DNA of 64,000 bases from Actinomycetospora straminea (GCF_028737255.1 NZ_JAQZAN010000001.1:62001-126000); one strand, 5' to 3'. Counted from the stretch's first letter, positions 28,535 to 38,748 are shown. Notes: generated from the letters alone by a model not told the origin. Program-made: numbers and translations.

Positions 28535-28828
28535 ATGGTCGACTTCGGCAAGATGGTGGACAAGGCCAAGGACTGGGCCGGCAAGAACCCGGACAAGGCC
28601 GACGCGTACGTGGACAAGGGCACCGACGCCGTCGGGCAGCGCTTCGGCCACGAGCAGCAGGTCGACCAGGCCGGCGACCGGGCCAAGCAGTTCCTGCACG
28701 GCGACCAGGCGCCGGGCCAGCCGCACGAGGGTCAGGCGCCCCCGCCGCCGGACGGCCAGGCGCCCCCGCCGCCGGAGGGCCAGGCGCCCCCGCCGCCCCC
28801 GCCGGGCGAGGAGCCGCCGCGACCCTGA
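28535..28828 (+). CDS. MT0933-like antitoxin family protein with QAPPPP tail
   Basis: The 97-residue protein has the N-terminal pattern of the actinobacterial MT0933/Rv0909-type antitoxin family: MVDFGKMVDKAKDWAGKNPDKADAYVDKGTDAVGQRFGHE, then VDQAGDRAKQFL. The tail has three copies of GQAPPPP(D/E)G-like units (about 69-90). No toxin gene lies next to it (in M. tuberculosis the partner Rv0910 is a START-domain protein), so an antitoxin role is not supported by context. ATG 28535 follows GAGGAGGGG; GTG 28529 is an alternative. Confidence 0.8.
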   Translation: MVDFGKMVDKAKDWAGKNPDKADAYVDKGTDAVGQRFGHEQQVDQAGDRAKQFLHGDQAPGQPHEGQAPPPPDGQAPPPPEGQAPPPPPPGEEPPRP

Positions 28829-28932
28829 GCCAGGGTCCGGCACGGCTCGGGAACGACACGCACGACACTCACGACACGGGGGCCCGGTACCGCAGCGCGC
28901 GGGGCCGGGCCGTCGCACGTCCGGGAGCGGTG

Positions 28933-31185
28933 CTACGCGGGCGCGGGCCCGTCCTCGCCGTCGAGGCGGATGGCGAGCAGCACCGCGTCGTCGCGTAGGC
29001 CGTCGACGCCGAGCATGCCGAGCAGCCGGTCGCAGAGCTCCTCGACGGGCATGTCGGCCGACTGCGCGGCGAGGGTGTCGGCGATGAGCTGCGTGCGGTC
29101 GTCCGGGTCGGCGCCCGGCGCCTCGATGAGGCCGTCGGTGTGCAGCACCAGCAGGTCGCCGTGGCCGCAGTGCACCGTCGTCTCCTCGCGGGTGACCGCG
29201 CGGGTCGCCCCGATCAGCGGGGAGAGGTTGCCGGTGAGCAGCTCGACGGTGCCGTCGGCGCGGCGCAGCAGGGGCGGCGGGTGGCCGGCGTTGGAGTACC
29301 GCAGCACCCAGCCGCCCTGCTCGCCGCGCTCGAGGCGGGCGTAGACCGCGGTGGCCATCGCCGCCATGCCCAGGCCCTGCACCACGTCGTCGCAGCGGTC
29401 GACGACGTCGGCGGGCCCGAGGCCCTCCCACGCGTACGAGCGCAGCACCCCGCGCAGCTCGCCCATCGCCGCGGCCGCCCGCAGGTCGTGGCCGACGACG
29501 TCGCCGACCGCGAGCCCGACCGCGCCGTCGGGCAGCGAGAGCATGTCGTACCAGTCACCGCCGACCTGGGCGCCGTCGGTCGCGGCCAGGTAGCGCGACG
29601 CGATGGTCATCCCCGCCATCCGCGGGACGGCGGGCAGCAGGCTGCGCTGCAGCGTCTCCGCGGCCCCGTGCTCGCGGGCGTAGAGGCGCGCGTTGTCCAC
29701 CGCGAGGCCGGCGCGGGCGGCGAGGTCCGCGGCCAGGTAGAGGTCGCGCTGGGAGTAGCGGCGCCCGTAGGGCAGCTCGGTGCCGAGGGTCAGGGCGCCG
29801 AGCATCTGCCCGCGGGCGCGCAGCGGCACCACGATCGCCGAGCGCGGCCGCAGCGCCTCGTAGCGGCGCAGCAGGTCGGGCTGGTCGGAGATGCCGGCGG
29901 GCCGCACCGGGAGCTCGGGCAGCAGCGACGGCGAGCCCGAGCCGAGCGCCTGCCCGATCGGGTCGCGGCCGTCCTCGGTGGGCGCCACCCAGCGCCCGAG
30001 CCCGCGGACCTCGTCGGTCTTCGTCTCGTCGCGGTGGTTGACCGCCGCCCGGCGCACCGAGGCGTTGCCCTCGGCGTCCTCGAGCAGGTCGACGCAGCAG
30101 AAGTCGGCCATCGCCGGCACGACGATGCGCGCGAGGGCCTCCGCGACGCCGACGGTGTCGAGGCTCGCCGACATCGCCGAGGTCGACTCGGTGAGCAGGC
30201 GCAGCTGCTCGCGCGTCTCCTCCGCGGCGGCGAGCGCGGCGCGACGCTCGTTCTCGACCATCACGCGCTCGGTGACGTCGGACTGGACGCCGACGAAGTT
30301 GACGACGCGGCCCTGGCCGTCGAGCACCGGAGTGATCGAGACCTGGTTCCAGAACGCGGTGCCGTCGCGGCGGTAGTTGAGGAGCACCTCGGTGATCGGG
30401 CGCTCCTCGTCCAGCGCCGTGCGGATGCGCGAGATCGAGGCCGGGTCGGTGTTCGGGCCCTGCAGGAAGCGGCAGTTGCGGCCGAGCACCTCGTCGAGCT
30501 CGTAGCCGGTCAGCCGCGTGAAGGCCGGGTTGACCCACACCAGCGGGTTCTGCTCGCGGGCCGGGTCGGAGATCGTGAACGACAGCTCGGTGGCCACGAC
30601 GGCGCGGTCGCGCACCATCTCGAGGTGACGCTGGGCGCCCGCCCCGGACAGCTGCAGGAACACCACGAGCGCGAGCCGGCGCTGGTCCTCGTTCACCACC
30701 TCCGAGAGCGGGAAGCCGGTGACCCACAGCAGCCGGCCCTCGGCCTCCTCGCGCTCCTCCTCGGTGGCCTCGGAGCCGCGGCGCGCGGCGTCGGACACCG
30801 CGACCGGCTCGCCGGAGACCGGGATGCCCTGGGCGACGCGCGAGAGCGGCGAGGCCGTGTCGCGCATGGGGCGGCCCGACAGGTCCGTGAGGCCCGCCGC
30901 CTCGCTCCACGCGTCGATGTCGACGGGCAGCGAGGCGCGGCCGCCGGTGAGCGCGGCGGCCGAGTCGTTGGCGTAGGTGACCAGGCCCTCGCCGAGGTCG
31001 ATGAGGGCGACGGCGGCGGGCGCCGTGTGCAGCACCTGCGGCAGGTCGGGCTCGCGGACGCCGCTCGGGTCGACGACGGCGTCGCGCACCCGCTGCGCCT
31101 CGGTGGCGAAGTCCGGGCCCAGCTCGGCGGGCCCGGGCGCGTCGGTCGCCACGTCGCCGTGGTCGCCGTTCGTCCTGCCCGTCAC
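28933..31185 (-). CDS. LOV-GAF-SpoIIE phosphatase, probable blue-light receptor
   Basis: The roughly 750-residue protein has, in order, a PAS-like domain (about 45-175), a LOV domain (about 200-306), a GAF domain (about 335-490) and a SpoIIE/PP2C phosphatase (about 510-745). The LOV domain has GRNCRFLQG with the photo-adduct Cys238, flavin-binding Asn270 and Asn280 (NYRRDGTAFWNQ) and Gln301 (FVGVQSDVTE), all canonical. The phosphatase has GGDWYD, GDVVGHDLRAA, NAGHPPP and DGLIEA metal-site motifs. Such enzymes dephosphorylate anti-sigma-factor antagonists (RsbV-like). No rsbV/rsbW gene is adjacent. GTG 31185 is chosen; a longer frame to 31407 is unlikely. It is soluble. Confidence 0.9.
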   Translation of the reverse strand: MTGRTNGDHGDVATDAPGPAELGPDFATEAQRVRDAVVDPSGVREPDLPQVLHTAPAAVALIDLGEGLVTYANDSAAALTGGRASLPVDIDAWSEAAGLTDLSGRPMRDTASPLSRVAQGIPVSGEPVAVSDAARRGSEATEEEREEAEGRLLWVTGFPLSEVVNEDQRRLALVVFLQLSGAGAQRHLEMVRDRAVVATELSFTISDPAREQNPLVWVNPAFTRLTGYELDEVLGRNCRFLQGPNTDPASISRIRTALDEERPITEVLLNYRRDGTAFWNQVSITPVLDGQGRVVNFVGVQSDVTERVMVENERRAALAAAEETREQLRLLTESTSAMSASLDTVGVAEALARIVVPAMADFCCVDLLEDAEGNASVRRAAVNHRDETKTDEVRGLGRWVAPTEDGRDPIGQALGSGSPSLLPELPVRPAGISDQPDLLRRYEALRPRSAIVVPLRARGQMLGALTLGTELPYGRRYSQRDLYLAADLAARAGLAVDNARLYAREHGAAETLQRSLLPAVPRMAGMTIASRYLAATDGAQVGGDWYDMLSLPDGAVGLAVGDVVGHDLRAAAAMGELRGVLRSYAWEGLGPADVVDRCDDVVQGLGMAAMATAVYARLERGEQGGWVLRYSNAGHPPPLLRRADGTVELLTGNLSPLIGATRAVTREETTVHCGHGDLLVLHTDGLIEAPGADPDDRTQLIADTLAAQSADMPVEELCDRLLGMLGVDGLRDDAVLLAIRLDGEDGPAPA

Positions 31186-31333
31186 CTGCCGGAGCCTATC
31201 GGCCCCAACCGATCGACGAGCCGGGTGTGACCCCCACGGGGCGCCACCGGGACTGCTGTCGTGACGAGGAGCCTCCGGGGCTCCGACGGAACGGAGCGTG
31301 TCGGCACGCCCGTTCGGGTGATGGCGGACCTGC

Positions 31334-32203
31334 TCACACCAGGAAGACCTCGCGGGGACCGGGGGCGGAGCCGTCGGGCAGTTCGCGATCGCGTCCGGGA
31401 CGGCCACCGAACGCCGCGCTGGCGGCGAGCTTACGGGCCTGCACGGTCTCCGACAGCGCGAGCTGGCGAGCCCGACGCCACGGCACCTCGGCGGACTCCG
31501 GCCCGGCCCAGCTCCACGCCTGGTCGAGCCAGCGGACGAGGCGGACGCGGTAGGCGGCGCACACGGTCTCCGCGGCGCGCCCGGCGGCCTCGTGGTCGTC
31601 GTCGCCGTCCCCGGACCAGGGCGCGAGCACGCACAGCCCGTGCGGGTCGTCGGCGAACCCGACGATCTCGCTCAGCGCGGCCACGACGTCGGCCTCGCAG
31701 CCGGAGAGACCGGCGTCGGGTAGCCCGAGGCGGTGCCGGCGGACCTCCACGACCCCCAGCGCCTCGTAGGCCGCCGCGAGCTCGGCCTCCCCGTGGTCGA
31801 CGGGGTGGTCGACGGCGGGCGCCTCCTCCTCCGGTTCCTCGGCGCCCTCGAGGCGCGCCAGCACGGAGGCGAGGGTGTCGGGGTCGGCGAGGTCGCCGGG
31901 GCGCACGACGAGGTCGGCGAGCGGCCGCTCGCGCTCGCGGGGCACGGCGAGCCCCTCGGGCGGCGTGCAGGTGCGGCCGGGGCCGTCGGTGAGCGCGAGG
32001 ACGTCGACCGAGGCGTGGCGCGCGGCGAGGCGGCGCAGGAGCCCGCCGGCCGCGCGGATCTCGTCGCGCGGGTGCGGGGCGACGACGACGAGCCGCCGGC
32101 ACTCCCGCAGCGTCAGCGGGCGCAGTACCTCGAGCTCGCGCCACGGCGGCCGTGCACCACCCGGCGCGGGGATCCGTCCCGACAAGTCCCCCGGATCAGC
32201 CAC
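31334..32203 (-). CDS. PIG-L family protein with altered HPRDE motif
   Basis: The 289-residue protein has the PIG-L/LmbE fold signature VVVAPHPRDEIRAAGGLLRRLAAR, then ALTDGPG, RRHRLGLPDAGL, and a late GDGDDDHEAAGRA histidine segment. In active MshB/Mca-type deacetylases the motif is AHPDDE, where the first Asp acts as general base. Here that Asp is Arg46, while His44, Asp47 and the late His that bind zinc remain. It may be a non-hydrolytic or altered enzyme. GTG 32203 has a good ribosome site (GGGAGGTGAGG). Substrate unknown. It lies upstream of the LOV phosphatase on the same strand with a 148-base gap. Confidence 0.82.
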   Translation of the reverse strand: MADPGDLSGRIPAPGGARPPWRELEVLRPLTLRECRRLVVVAPHPRDEIRAAGGLLRRLAARHASVDVLALTDGPGRTCTPPEGLAVPRERERPLADLVVRPGDLADPDTLASVLARLEGAEEPEEEAPAVDHPVDHGEAELAAAYEALGVVEVRRHRLGLPDAGLSGCEADVVAALSEIVGFADDPHGLCVLAPWSGDGDDDHEAAGRAAETVCAAYRVRLVRWLDQAWSWAGPESAEVPWRRARQLALSETVQARKLAASAAFGGRPGRDRELPDGSAPGPREVFLV

Positions 32204-32450
32204 GACGCCTCACCTCCCGACGACGAGTGTGGCCGATCTTCTCGCCCGTTCGGAGCAGCTCGGATCGGGTCGGCGTCGAGCGGTCCGTCCGGGGCGCCCG
32301 AGCGGTCGTCGTCACGCACCCGGTCGTGACACCGACCGCTCTCCGCGTGACCGCTGCGACGGGCGGGTGACGGCGAGCTGTCGTCACGGGGTGGATCGGG
32401 TGACGTCGGGGCGGCCGGCGGGGTGGCGGCCTGCGCTGGGTGATGTGGAG
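32204..32450. other. Intergenic region upstream of the PIG-L gene
   Basis: About 250 bases between the PIG-L start and the tandem repeat beside the tRNA gene. It has several GTGAC/GTCAC words (for example near 32311, 32325, 32369 and 32400) that could pair, but no clear hairpin or gene. It probably holds the PIG-L promoter. Confidence 0.35.
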
Positions 32451-32520
32451 TGTCGGGCGTGGTGCGGTCGGGCGTGGTGCGGCCGGGGGTGGTGCGGTCG
32501 GGCGTGGCGCGGTCCCCCGC
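32451..32520. repeat. Tandem 15-bp repeat at the tRNA 3' side
   Basis: Units GGTGCGGTCGGGCGT (32461-32475, 32491-32505), GGTGCGGCCGGGGGT (32476-32490) and a diverged GGCGCGGTCCCCCGC (32506-32520) run head to tail, preceded by a partial unit from 32451. The array ends six bases from the tRNA 3' end. Confidence 0.75.
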
Positions 32521-32526
32521 GGTGCG

Positions 32527-32600
32527 TGCCCCCGGTGGGGTTCGAACCCACACTGTGGCGATTTTAAGTCGCCTGCCTCTGCCGATTGGGCTACAGGGGC
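32527..32600 (-). tRNA. tRNA-Leu (anticodon UAA) with short variable region
   Basis: The 74-base gene folds as a cloverleaf on the minus strand. The acceptor stem is GCCCCTG/CGGGGGC with discriminator A. The anticodon stem is GGCGA/TCGCC with loop CTTAAAA, so the anticodon is TAA (32564-32566), reading UUA. The T arm is GTGGG-TTCGAAC-CCCAC. The D stem has three pairs plus a C-A mismatch. The variable region is only ACAGT. Leucine tRNAs usually have a long variable arm, so this is unusual, though a 74-base Leu(UAA) gene near ppx may be conserved in mycobacteria (from memory). CCA is not encoded. Confidence 0.9.
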
Positions 32601-32622
32601 CGATCTCCCGCCGGTGGAGACC

Positions 32623-33441
32623 CTAGTCGCCGGCGCGCGCCGGGACCGTCGGATCCAGCCCTGCGGCCCGGGCGGCGTCGGTGAGGACGTCCTCGAGCAT
32701 CGCCGGGGTGAGGCGTCCCGTGAAGGTGTTCTGCTGGCTGACGTGGTAGCTGCCGAACAGCTCGAGCGGGGCCGCGGAGGTCGGGGCGTGCTCGTCCGCC
32801 GGGGCGAGCGTGACGTGGACGGCGTGCCCGAACGTCGGGCGGGGCCGCGGGACGACCCAGCCGGGGTGCCCGCCGGCCGGGTCCGGGGTGGCGAGGACGG
32901 GCAGGAGCGCTTGCCACCCGAAGCCGCCGAGCACCACGACGGAGCGCACGGTGCCGCGCAGCAGGGCGAGCTCGCGGGCGAGCCACGGGCGGCAACGGTC
33001 GCGCTCGGCGGGCGTGGGCCTGTTCTCCGGCGGGGCGCAGCGCACCGGGGCGGTGATGCGGGTGCCGTAGAGCTCGAGGCCGTCGCCGACCGCGACCGCC
33101 GTGGGCTGCGAGGCGAGCCCGACGGCGTGCAGGGCGGCGTAGAGGACGTCACCGCTGCGGTCGCCGGTGAACATGCGCCCCGTGCGGTTGGCGCCGTGCG
33201 CGGCCGGGGCGAGGCCGACGATGAGCAGCTGCGCGTCGGTGGCGCCGAACCCGGGCACCGGGCGGCCCCAGTAGGTCTCGTCGCGGAAGGCGGCGCGCTT
33301 GGTGGCGGCGACCTCCTCCCGCCACGCCACGAGCCGCGGGCAGGCGCGGCACCCCGCGACCAGGGCGTCGAGGGTCGGCAGGTCGGGGGCGTCGGCGGGT
33401 CCGGGCTGCGCCGGCTGCGCGGGCTCAGCCGTGCCAGGCAC
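32623..33441 (-). CDS. Uracil-DNA glycosylase, UDGb (family 5) type
   Basis: The 272-residue enzyme removes uracil and other deaminated bases from DNA. It shows motif [23 protein letters not shown] (from residue 77) and motif [13 protein letters not shown] (231-242), and four cysteines placed to hold a 4Fe-4S cluster (Cys31, Cys34, Cys135, Cys150). GLAPAAHG without the Asp/Asn of other families is the UDGb form. GTG 33441 has GGGAGG seven bases upstream and overlaps the end of the upstream membrane-protein gene by 17 bases. It is likely co-transcribed with it and with ppx. Confidence 0.92.
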   Translation of the reverse strand: MPGTAEPAQPAQPGPADAPDLPTLDALVAGCRACPRLVAWREEVAATKRAAFRDETYWGRPVPGFGATDAQLLIVGLAPAAHGANRTGRMFTGDRSGDVLYAALHAVGLASQPTAVAVGDGLELYGTRITAPVRCAPPENRPTPAERDRCRPWLARELALLRGTVRSVVVLGGFGWQALLPVLATPDPAGGHPGWVVPRPRPTFGHAVHVTLAPADEHAPTSAAPLELFGSYHVSQQNTFTGRLTPAMLEDVLTDAARAAGLDPTVPARAGD

Positions 33442-34087
33442 CCCAGGCCTCCCGCGCGGCGAGGACGGCGACGACCGCCGACACGGCCGGCGCGGCGAGC
33501 GAGGCGGTGACGGGGCCGACGCTGGCGAGCAGGTCGACGCCCGAGGCGGCGAGCAGCACCACGACGAGCGCGACGACGAGCGGCGCGGGCGCGGCCCGGC
33601 GGACGCGTGGGTCGCGGAAGGCGCCCTCCGCCCGCCCGGCCCGCGCGTCGAGGGCGACGAGCACCGGCAGCGCGACCGCCCCGGCGAGCCCGAGCAGGCC
33701 ACCGACCAGGGCCTCCCCCGGGCGGCCGGGCGTCAGCGCGTCGGCGACGGCGTCGACCGCGCTGTAGACGGCGAGCACGACGAACGACACCGTCATCGCC
33801 CGCACCGCCTTGGCCTCGCGGCGCGCCGGGTCGCCCGCGAACTGCCAGCGCACCGGCAGCGCCGCGCCCAGCGAGACCGTGAGGTGCGCGACGAGCGACG
33901 CGACGCCGGGCAGCGTGGGCCCGTTGCCGGCGAGCCAGGCGGCGACGGCGAGGACGACGGTGTGCACGACCGTCACGGCCACCAGCGCCCGCACCCGCCG
34001 GGCGAGCACCAGCGCGGCGAGCGGCAGCGCCCCGGGGACGGCGCCGGGCGGGTCGGCCGGGCGCGCGCTCACCACGCGATCACCCAC
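33425..34087 (-). CDS. Integral membrane protein of unknown family
   Basis: The roughly 220-residue protein has five or six hydrophobic helices, such as [76 protein letters not shown], and [19 protein letters not shown] recognise no family. The start is uncertain: GTG codons at 34087, 34075 and 34072 are in frame; 34087 follows a GGGGTGA. The gene begins 17 bases after the ppx stop and its end overlaps the UDG gene, indicating one transcription unit. Confidence 0.75.
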   Translation of the reverse strand: MGDRVVSARPADPPGAVPGALPLAALVLARRVRALVAVTVVHTVVLAVAAWLAGNGPTLPGVASLVAHLTVSLGAALPVRWQFAGDPARREAKAVRAMTVSFVVLAVYSAVDAVADALTPGRPGEALVGGLLGLAGAVALPVLVALDARAGRAEGAFRDPRVRRAAPAPLVVALVVVLLAASGVDLLASVGPVTASLAAPAVSAVVAVLAAREAWGAWHG

Positions 34088-34103
34088 GCCGTCACCCCGC
34101 GCC

Positions 34104-35078
34104 TCACCATCGGGCGGCCAGCTCCCGTGCGATCCCGTCGAGGATGTCGTGCTCGGAGACGACGAGCTCGGTGACGTCGGTGCGCTCGGCGAGCTCCTCG
34201 GCGAGCACCCGCATGACGAGCGACCCGCCGCCGATGACGTCGACGCGGCCGGGGTGCATCGGCCCGAGCGCGGCACGCTGCTCGCGCGGCATCGACTCGA
34301 GGCGCCGTGCGGTGGCGCACACGTCGTCGAGGCCCAGCCGCGAGAGGTGGATCCGGTCGGGGTCGTAGGTGCGCAGGTCCATCGCGACGGCCGCCAGCGT
34401 CGTCGCCGTGCCCGCCACGGCCACCCAGGTCTGGACCTCGTCGACCGCCACCTCGGCGAACGCCGGCGCCAGCGTGGCGCGCGTGAACTCCTCGGCCTCG
34501 GCGATCTGCTCGCCGGTCGGCGGGTCGTCGTGGAGGAACTTCTCGGTCAGGCGCACGCAGCCGACGTCGGTGGAGCGCGCGGCGGTGACCTGCGCGTGCA
34601 CCGCGTCCCAGGTGCCGGTGACGAGCTCGGTGGAGCCGCCGCCGACGTCGGCGACGACGAACGGGCCCTCGTCGGGGTCGAGGTCGGCGACCGCCCCCGC
34701 GAACGACAGGCGCGCCTCCTCGTCGCCGGTGATGACGTCGGCGTCGACCCCGATGAGCTCGCGGACCGCGCCGAAGAACTCCTCGCGGTTCGCGGCGTCG
34801 CGGGTGGCGGAGGTGGCGCAGACGCGCACGGTCTCCGGGGAGACGGCGACGCCGTGGCGGCGCAGCATCTCGGCGTAGGCGCCCAGGGCCTCGCGGGTGC
34901 GCGCGAGCGACTCCGGCGCCAGCCGCCCGGTGGCGTCGACGCCCTGCCCGAGGCGGTTGACCCGCATCTCGCGGTGGACGTCGCGCAGCCAGGCCGAGCC
35001 GTCCTCGCGCACGGTCACGTCGGCCACCAGCAGGCGGATCGAGTTGGTCCCGCAGTCGACGGCCGCGACCCGTGGCAT
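34104..35078 (-). CDS. ppx: Ppx/GppA exopolyphosphatase family protein
   Basis: The 324-residue protein has the two ASKHA nucleotide-binding signatures: VAAVDCGTNSIRLLVADV near the N terminus and FVVADVGGGSTELVTG. It hydrolyses terminal phosphate from polyphosphate or from pppGpp in related enzymes; short actinobacterial members (like Rv1026 and Rv0496) have one or the other activity. The length lacks the C-terminal HD domain of the long E. coli enzyme. ATG 35078 is chosen since AGGGGG ends six bases before it and abuts the alternative ATG 35084. Gene order DUF501-ppx is conserved in actinobacteria. Confidence 0.92.
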   Translation of the reverse strand: MPRVAAVDCGTNSIRLLVADVTVREDGSAWLRDVHREMRVNRLGQGVDATGRLAPESLARTREALGAYAEMLRRHGVAVSPETVRVCATSATRDAANREEFFGAVRELIGVDADVITGDEEARLSFAGAVADLDPDEGPFVVADVGGGSTELVTGTWDAVHAQVTAARSTDVGCVRLTEKFLHDDPPTGEQIAEAEEFTRATLAPAFAEVAVDEVQTWVAVAGTATTLAAVAMDLRTYDPDRIHLSRLGLDDVCATARRLESMPREQRAALGPMHPGRVDVIGGGSLVMRVLAEELAERTDVTELVVSEHDILDGIARELAARW

Positions 35079-35552
35079 CGACATCCCCCTGCTGCACTCG
35101 GCGTCCCCGGCGGACCGGGCTACCCGACGACGCTAGCGAGGACGCCCGCCGCGTGCCGTCCTCGGGGTGCGCTGCGCGCTCGTGAGCAGTTCGGAGTGCT
35201 CAAGCACTCGATGGTGCTCACGAGCGCGGAGCGCACCCGGTCCGGACGCCGGGCGACCCCAGGCGGGTGGGGTCGCCCGGCGACCGGTCCGCGGGCGGGA
35301 GCCGTCGGGCAGCCGCGGAGGGCGCCGCGCGGCGGATCACCGCCCGTGCGTGTGACGGGCCGTCCGCACCGTCGCACTGAGCCGGTCGGGGGAACCGGCT
35401 CCTGCCCATCCTGGGGCGCCCGGCGGGCGTCGATCAACTCCGCGCGGGGGTCGGTACCGGGCCGGGTCGGATCGGCACCGGTCCGTGGGCCGGCGGCCAC
35501 CGAGCGTGCCGGTCGGTCGCGTCCGTCCCGTCGCCCGGTGGGGGTCGGGGTG
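35079..35552. other. Structured intergenic region between DUF501 and ppx
   Basis: A 474-base gap inside an otherwise tight minus-strand block. It contains a 74-base imperfect palindrome (35165-35238) and a perfect 13-bp hairpin (35248-35281), described separately. The left part should hold the ppx promoter. The remaining 35282-35552 is very GC-rich with no recognised gene. Confidence 0.55.
35165..35281. repeat. Long palindrome plus hairpin between DUF501 and ppx
   Basis: Arms 35165-35187 and 35216-35238 pair at 22 of 23 positions (starting GGGTGCGCT and ending GCGCACCC). Inside is a second perfect stem, GAGTGCT (35194-35200) with AGCACTC (35203-35209). Ten bases on, GCCGGGCGACCCC (35248-35260) pairs perfectly with 35269-35281. 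On the minus strand these follow the DUF501 stop and could be terminators. Confidence 0.75.
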
Positions 35553-36092
35553 TCAGCCCGTCGGGTCCCCGCGTCCGGAGCTGCCGGGGTCGATGCACGG
35601 CCCCGCGTGCCACCAGTCGCCGAGGCGCGCGAGGGTGTCGTCGCCCGCCGGGTTCACGCCCGGCCCGCGGGCGAGGGTGTGCGCGACGTGGACGTGCAGG
35701 CACTTGACCCGCTCGGGCATCCCGCCGGCGCTGACGTCGGTGCCGAGCGGCTCGATCGCGTCGCGGTCGGCGAGGTAGTCGGCGTGGGCCCGGGCGTAGC
35801 GCGCGGCGAAGTCGGGGTCGGTGCCCAGGCGCTCGGTCTGCTCGCGCATCAGACCCTCGGCCTCCAGCGTCCCGATCCGCGAGGTCAGGCGCGGGCAGGT
35901 CGCGTAGTAGAGCGTCGGGAAGGGCGTGCCGTCCTCGAGCCGCGGGGCCGTCTCGACGACGTCGGGCAGCCCGCAGGGGCAGCGGTGCGCGATGCGGCGC
36001 AGCCCGCGGGGCCGGCGCCCGATCTGCGCGGCGACGGCGGCCCGGTCGGCGTCGGTGGGGGCGTCGGTGGGGGTGTCGGTGGGCTCGCTCAC
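35553..36092 (-). CDS. DUF501 domain protein
   Basis: The 179-residue protein has the DUF501 pattern: AAQIGRRPRGLRRIAHRCPCGLPDVVETAPRLEDGTPFPTLYYATCPRL, then LEAEGLM and the Cys/His-rich end MPERVKCLHVHVAHTLARGPGVNPAGDD. The spaced Cys and His residues suggest metal binding, but no function is known. GTG 36092 overlaps the divIC stop by four bases (GTGA), so translation is coupled. The eno-divIC-DUF501-ppx order is a conserved actinobacterial block. Confidence 0.9.
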   Translation of the reverse strand: MSEPTDTPTDAPTDADRAAVAAQIGRRPRGLRRIAHRCPCGLPDVVETAPRLEDGTPFPTLYYATCPRLTSRIGTLEAEGLMREQTERLGTDPDFAARYARAHADYLADRDAIEPLGTDVSAGGMPERVKCLHVHVAHTLARGPGVNPAGDDTLARLGDWWHAGPCIDPGSSGRGDPTG

Positions 36093-36760
36093 GGCGCGGT
36101 GCCGAGCGTCGACCGGGCGACGCGCGCGTACCAGGGCAGCTCGGCCTCGGCGGGCGGCAGCCCGGCGCGGGGGTCGGTGTCGCGGGGGTCGCGGGGCGCG
36201 GCGGCGTCGCCGGGCAGCTGGACGCGGTAGGGCACCTCGCCCGGCCGGGCGTAGCCGAGGCGGTCGCGGGCCAGGGCCTCGATGTGCGCCGGGTCGCGCA
36301 GGGCAGCGCGCTCGTCGGTGAGCCGCCGGACGTCGCCGGCGAGGCGCTCCTGCTCGGCGGTCACGGCGGCGATCTCGTGGCGCTGGGTGACGTAGTTGCG
36401 CAGCGGCACGGCGACGGTCAGCGCGAGGGCGCAGACGACGACGGCGAGCACCGCCGCCCGCCGTGCCGTCGACAGCCCCAGCGCGCCGCCGGTGGCCTGC
36501 GCGGCACGCCGGGCCCGGGCGGCCGCCGCGGCCGGGCCCGAGGGCACGCGCAGCGGGTGGCGCCGGCGCACGACGCGCTGCGGGTCGCGGCGGGGTCCCT
36601 GACGGGCGCGGGTGCGTCCGCGCGCCGGGGCGGACCCGCGGGTGCCCGACGCGGCCCCCGACCGGCTCCCGCGCCGCCCCCGGCCCCGCGCGCCACCGGG
36701 CCGGCCGGCGGCGCCGCGGTCGGCGGAACCGTCGTCGGGGGTGCGCTCGGGGCCGGCCAC
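36089..36760 (-). CDS. Septum formation initiator family protein (DivIC/FtsB-like)
   Basis: The 223-residue protein has a long Gly/Arg/Ala-rich basic N terminus (about 1-95), one membrane helix (AVLAVVVCALALTVAVPL) and a coiled coil immediately after it (RHEIAAVTAEQERLAGDVRRLTDERAALRDPAHIEALARDRLGYARPGEVPY). This is the DivIC/FtsB layout; the protein links divisome partners FtsQ/DivIB and FtsL. GTG 36760 lies six bases after the eno stop. The disordered N terminus is longer than in most firmicute homologues but normal for actinobacteria. Confidence 0.9.
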   Translation of the reverse strand: MAGPERTPDDGSADRGAAGRPGGARGRGRRGSRSGAASGTRGSAPARGRTRARQGPRRDPQRVVRRRHPLRVPSGPAAAAARARRAAQATGGALGLSTARRAAVLAVVVCALALTVAVPLRNYVTQRHEIAAVTAEQERLAGDVRRLTDERAALRDPAHIEALARDRLGYARPGEVPYRVQLPGDAAAPRDPRDTDPRAGLPPAEAELPWYARVARSTLGTAP

Positions 36761-36765
36761 GCGGC

Positions 36766-38653
<1,888 letters not shown>

Positions 38654-38748
38654 GTGTCGCGCCGAGCCGGTCGCGACACCTTGCGCTCCTCCGTCGCGCA
38701 CCAGGTCGGCTGCGGCGGCGCGCTCCGGTGGACGCGAGCCAGGGCCGG

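Noticed and set aside
28535-28828. Toxin-antitoxin pair with the MT0933-type protein
   Set aside because: No toxin gene is adjacent. The only SRPBCC-type protein in the window is at 60775-61185 and is unlinked.
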